DNA of 64,000 nucleotides from Castor canadensis (taxonomy: Eukaryota > Chordata > Mammalia > Rodentia > Castoridae). The stretch spans positions 16,366,501 to 16,430,500 of the forward strand of contig NC_133401.1 in NCBI RefSeq assembly GCF_047511655.1, in the 5' to 3' direction. The translations under genes were made by a program, and so were the position numbers. Positions 52,942-64,000 of the stretch are shown piece by piece; position 1 is the first letter of the stretch, and every line of letters starts with the position of its first letter. The notes beneath the pieces are model-generated. The model did no database searches. It was not told where the DNA came from and saw only the letters and a program-made list of their open reading frames with translations.

Positions 52942-54589
52942 ATGGAGGGGATCCAGGCCCCGGGTGAGCCGGCACGGGGATGGGGTGCCGAGGGAGGGCC
53001 GGGGGAGGAGAACGGGTGGCCAGAAAATGCCTGGGGTTGGGGAAAGGGCATCCCCAGAGTGGGGGCGGGAAGAGAGAGTGTGTCTCCCCACCGCGGGGCG
53101 GGAGTTTGGATAGGGGGCAACCGGTGAAGAGAAGGGACCCCTCGGGTGGAGATGGGGACGCCTCTTGAGAACGGGTGGGTAGATGCGACACCAGGGTACG
53201 GGCCCAACGGACCGATAGGCGCCCTGCAGGATTGGATGTGTCGACAGACCCTGTTTTCGCCTTTTCCCCCAGGTCCCTCTCGGTTCTCTTGTCCCCCCAA
53301 CTTCACTGCGATGCCCCCAGCCTCGGAGTCCCCTCGTTTGTCGTTGGAGGCGCTGACCGGTCCAGATACGGAGCTGTGGCTTATCCAGGCCCCTGCAGAC
53401 TTTGCCCCAGCCTGGTGAGTGGTCCCATTGCTACTTGTCCCTCTGAGGCTCAACTGGGGAGAATTTTAGGGGGACAGTTCTGCACAACCCCAAAATGCTG
53501 CTTTTAGCTCCTGTACCCCTAAAAGGGTCTGACCAAGTTTCTGCCCTCCCTCTTTCTCCTTTCAGCCTCGACGGGCAGCGTGTGCCTCTCTCTGGCGCCA
53601 GGATTGTGAAGGGGAAGGTAGATGGCAAGCGGCACCGCTACCAGGTCCTCAGCAGCAGCGTCCCCCAGGCTGGAGAAGCCACCTTGCTAGCTCCCTCCAT
53701 AGTGGCAGGAGGTGGACTCACCTGTGCTCCAGCCCCCCACGGCAGCCTAAGGATCATTGAGGGTCCCCAAGAATCCCTGCAAGGGTCCCCTCTACAGCCC
53801 ATTCCAGCAAGTTCCCCACCCCAGATCCCCCCTGGCCTGAGGCCTCGGTTCTGTGCCTTTGGAGGCAGTCCACCTGTCACCGGGCCTGGTTCATCCTTGG
53901 CACTCAAGTCACCCACCTCAAAGAAGAAGAGAAAGAAGAGGCAGGTGGCAGAGGCCTCAGGCACTCAGGAGACAGTGAATGGGCATGGGATCCCGGAGAT
54001 GGACACAGCCTGGAGGGCCCCAGAAATGGATGTGGAGAGGAAGAAGAAGAAAAAGAAAAAGCAGCAGGTGGATGAACCCGAGGTGTTGGAGCCTGTGGCT
54101 GAGGTGATGGAGCCTGTGGGAGCCCTGGTCCAGTCCCCCACAAAGAAGAAGAAGAAGACCAAAGGGGCAGAAATCATACAGTCAGAAGTGGGGGTGCAGG
54201 AGCAAGGAGAAAACCCATTGGAGGCAGAACTTGTTAAAACCCAGCCTCCTGAAGAGACAGTCCTGTCACCCACCAAGAAGAGAAAGAGGCAGAAGAGGGC
54301 CGAAGTGACAGGGCCAGTGGAGGGAACCATAGTTGACTGTGAGCCGCAGGTGAAGGTGGAAACACAGGAGGAAGCCACCCCTCTGTCCCCCATAAAGAAG
54401 GTAAAGAAAAAAAAGAAGGAAAGTGTGATGATGGAGCTGGGAACTGAGGCAATGGAGCCAGAGATGGGGCTGCCAGCACTCGGTGGGGTAGAAGTGGAGA
54501 CTGGATTCCTGGATGAAGTGGAGCCTCTAGCTGAGGCCACTCTGTCCCCCAGGAAGAAGAAGAAAAAGAAAGAAAAGTGGCAGATGTGA
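52942..54589 (+). CDS. POLR1G: RNA polymerase I subunit PAF49/CD3EAP, C-terminally shortened
   Basis: Pol I-associated factor that pairs with PAF53 (POLR1E) in the nucleolus. Three exons: 52942-52963, 53273-53414, 53566-54589, phases 1 and 2, giving 395 codons. The start encodes MEGIQAPG, matching the remembered human MEEPQAG at the same splice position. Exon 2 encodes [20 protein letters not shown] and then a [20 protein letters not shown] block. Exon 3 starts in the conserved VPLSG.RIVKGK..GKRHRY block. From about 53920 on, the product is a run of Lys-rich modules ([32 protein letters not shown]), a nucleolar-type tail. It ends at KWQM, roughly 115 residues short of human, and recognisable tail sequence continues downstream in another frame (see findings). 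It runs head to head with PPP1R13L and tail to tail with ERCC1. Confidence 0.93.
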
Positions 54590-54983
54590 GGCCAGCAGCA
54601 GTGGAGCCTGAGCTGCCAAGTGACCTTGAACTTTAGGGACTCTAGCATCCTCCAAGGAGAGAGGCACAAAATGACAACCCAGGACTGAGATGCCAGACCC
54701 ACCAAGAGAGACTGCAGCCTGAGGCCAGGGCAGCTCCAGGATCCACCAAGAAGAGAAAGGGGGTCAGAAAAGTGAGTTCAGAGATGGTGCCCCAGAAGAC
54801 CCTAAAGCTACTTCTAGATCTGGAGAAGAAGCCACAGCAGGATCTTGTGTAGCCTCTCTGGGGAAACTGAGGCACTCAAAAAGCCTGAGTTGGCCATCAG
54901 AAGGCGAGCGCAGAGGCAAACCCCTCTCCAGCCAGCAACCTCCCCATAAGCACACTTAGCAGGAGCCCGCACCTGGAAAATGC

Positions 54984-54989
54984 TTTATT
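54984..54989 (-). terminator. ERCC1: ERCC1 poly(A) signal AATAAA
   Basis: tttatt on plus, 31 bases beyond the stop codon: a very short 3' UTR. Confidence 0.85.
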
Positions 54990-55019
54990 ATGACACCAGG
55001 GTCTCTTCAACAGCCAAGG

Positions 55020-62101
<7,082 letters not shown>

Positions 62102-62229
62102 CTATACCTGCTCCTCCTCTGGAATGTTCCAGATGCTCTCACCTAGCTGCCCCCCCATCCCTGCTCACCTCCAGCCTGAATCACTTGTTCCTGTGATCTG
62201 ATGTATCCCGCCCCCCACACAGACTGTAT

Positions 62230-62575
62230 CCAAGCTAACCTCAACATCATCCTGGCTAGAGACCCATGCTTGACCTGCACCCTTCTCTCCCTAGCATCTC
62301 AAGTGACACTAATATCCCTCACAGATGTCTCCTTTTAAACTGCCTCACCATGGCCCAGGCTGCCAATATGCTGCCCCTTGCCCACCCTGCAGATGACAGC
62401 CAGAGGAATCTTCTTAAGAACAAACCTGCCCCATCCCTGCTCTAAGACCTGCTATGGTTCCCCAGTACCCTCAGGAGGAAGCCCACTGGTGGCTTGTGAT
62501 CCTCTTCAGGCTGGCCCTGCTCAAAGGCCATTCTCTCCCAATTCCCTGGGTTGTGCTCTATCCAGAATATACTCT
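62230..62575. repeat. Old LINE-2-like fragment
   Basis: acctgctatggttccccagt ... ccctcaggaggaagcccact resembles the LINE-2 3' end. ERCC1 intron 3. Confidence 0.4.
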
Positions 62576-62792
62576 ATAACCTAAAACTTAAAATTTTGGG
62601 GCAAAAAAAAAAAAGTCTTTGGGCAAGTCAAGCTCTAATCAGTGAACCTGCATTAAGGACCTACTGTGTGTCTGAGTGCTGGGGATAAAGCAGTGACCAA
62701 GACGGACCAAGATCTACAAATATTACAATACCGTAATACAGTAAGACATATATATTCAGTCTCTCCCTCTATTCAAAACACAGATCTCACCC

Positions 62793-62915
62793 AGCCTGGC
62801 GGTTCATACCTGTAATCCCACCCCTTGGGAGGCTGAGGCAGGAGAATCACCGGTTTGAGGCCAGCCTGGGCTACATAGTGAGATAGTGAGACCCTGTCTC
62901 AAAATACAAAACAAA
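62793..62915 (+). repeat. B1 SINE
   Basis: gcctgggctacatagtgaga. Confidence 0.85.
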
Positions 62916-62929
62916 ACAACAACTAAAAA

Positions 62930-63767
62930 CTCTCTGAAACCCTGGTAAACAGAACACCAGGAGAACCTTTTGTTCTGACATTTGGTCTTTGATCCCAATT
63001 CCTGACGCAGCTCCCAAGAACCTTCAGAATTTCCTGAGCGACAGATACCATCTGACACAGGCTTCCTAAGGCCTTTGGAATTCCCTGGGACAGGAGCTGG
63101 TTTTTTTTTGGCACTGGAATTTGAACTCAGGTTCTTGCACTTGCCAGACAGGTGCTGTACCACTTGAGCCACACCCGCAGCTCTTTTTGCTTTCAATCCC
63201 TGCCTCCTGAGCAGCCAGGATTACAGGCGTGAGCCACCTCATTCAGCTATGAGGTGACTTCTTTTTTTAATTTCCCTTTTGCCTTGACTGTTATTCTTTT
63301 TTCAGTACTGGGATTTGAACTCAAGACCTCACACTTACTAGGCAAGTGCTTTCCCACTCGAGCCACTCCACCAGTTGGATTATGAGGTGACTCTTGAGGG
63401 CTCCTGAGTGGCCTCTCAATGCGGGTGCCTGGTACCCAAGAGAACGAACCACTGTATTAGAAGATGGGGACTTTCAGCCCCTTCCCCCATCTCTGGGGAC
63501 AACTGGGCTCAACGCTGAGTCATCACCAATGGCCATGAAGTCATCAACCGTGCCTATGTAATGAGGCCTCCATAAACTTGGCTAAAGGACAGAGTTCAGA
63601 GAGCTTCGCCACAAGCAGACACGTGGAGGATCCTGGAGGCCGTGGCCCAGAAGGCGCCGGAAGTGCCACGCCTCTTCCCATGCACCCTGCCCTCTGCACC
63701 TGCACATCTGTGTCCCCTCCTCTGCCTCACTTATTATAGTCCTTATTAATAAACCAGTGAGGCTGCA
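62930..63767 (+). mobile_element. Solo LTR-like fossil, family not assigned
   Basis: Mammalian ERV-LTR style: tatgtaatgaggcctccata, a poly(A)-type ttattaataaacc near its end. Broken and old, split by an inverted SINE (63102-63248) and an inverted ID (63298-63376). No internal viral region seen. Confidence 0.45.
63102..63376 (-). repeat. Truncated composite SINE and ID SINE, inverted
   Basis: 63102-63248 is a composite missing most of its middle; 63298-63376 is an ID. Confidence 0.75.
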
Positions 63768-63770
63768 CAC

Positions 63771-63972
63771 CTGGCAGATCACACCTGTAATCCTAGCTAC
63801 TTGGGAGGCTGAGATCAGGAAGATCGAGGTTGGAGGCCATGATGGGGTAACCATCTCCAAAATAACCAAAGCAAAATGGACTGGAGGAGTGGCTCAAGTG
63901 ATAGAACACCTGCTTTGCAAGTGAAAGGCTCTGAGTTGAAACCCTAGTCCCACCAAAGAAAATAAGTAAATA
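63771..63972 (+). repeat. C2 composite SINE with target-site duplication
   Basis: aataaaccagtga at 63748-63760 recurs at 63973-63985. Confidence 0.85.
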
Positions 63973-64000
63973 AATAAACCAGTGAACAGGGCTGGGGTGT

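Noticed and set aside
52581-53453. 290-codon minus-strand frame
   Set aside because: Antisense to POLR1G exons and promoter; no recognisable domain.
53965-54705. 246-codon minus-strand frame rich in Phe/Ser
   Set aside because: Mirror image of the Lys-rich POLR1G tail (AAG runs read as CTT).

Overview
This is a stretch of mammalian nuclear DNA: intron-containing genes with GT-AG splice sites, CpG-island promoters and dense SINEs. The SINEs are 7SL-derived B1-type and tRNA-derived ID-type units, mostly fused into composites, which indicates a rodent. The abundance of the composite with the linker acccatcacaaaaaagggc suggests the beaver/kangaroo-rat side of rodents (Castorimorpha); that last step is inference. 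Gene content and order match the human 19q13.32 nucleotide-excision-repair block: KLC3 > / < ERCC2 / < PPP1R13L / POLR1G > / < ERCC1. No bacterial-type system, CRISPR array or intact mobile element was found.

Layout. 1-2500: KLC3 upstream flank with SINEs and a CTCF-like site. 2540-3130: CpG-island promoter of KLC3, followed by a GT-rich first intron. 6623-11294: the 12 coding exons of KLC3. 11390-25618: ERCC2 on the minus strand, all 23 exons intact (760 codons); its likely poly(A) signal lies inside KLC3, so the two genes overlap tail to tail. 26140-27756: a retrocopy of the C6orf120 gene with perfect target-site duplications, just upstream of ERCC2. 27778-34900: repeat-filled intergenic DNA with two old LTR fossils. 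34924-45738: PPP1R13L (iASPP), minus strand, 12 coding exons. 45739-52940: its 5' intron(s) and the promoter region shared with POLR1G, including CpG islands, CTCF-like and ZNF143-like sites. 52942-54589: POLR1G, with a shortened C terminus. 54984-64000: the 3' seven coding exons of ERCC1 on the minus strand; exons 1-3 lie beyond the right edge.

ERCC2 (XPD helicase of TFIIH) and ERCC1 (partner of XPF nuclease) act in the same repair pathway: XPD opens DNA around a lesion and ERCC1-XPF cuts on its 5' side. POLR1G serves RNA polymerase I, PPP1R13L restrains p53, and KLC3 is a kinesin light chain; these are neighbours by conserved synteny, not an operon.

Repeat codes used below. C1: B1-like left half, linker acccatcacaaaaaaggg, ID-like right half, often with a shortened tRNA part (gtggctcaaggtgtaggccc). 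C2: same plan with linker ccaaaataaccagagcaaaa and a full tRNA part. C3: two B1-like units followed by one ID-like unit. B1 and ID: the single units. Exons were placed by reading splice sites and comparing translations with remembered family sequences; no alignment was run.
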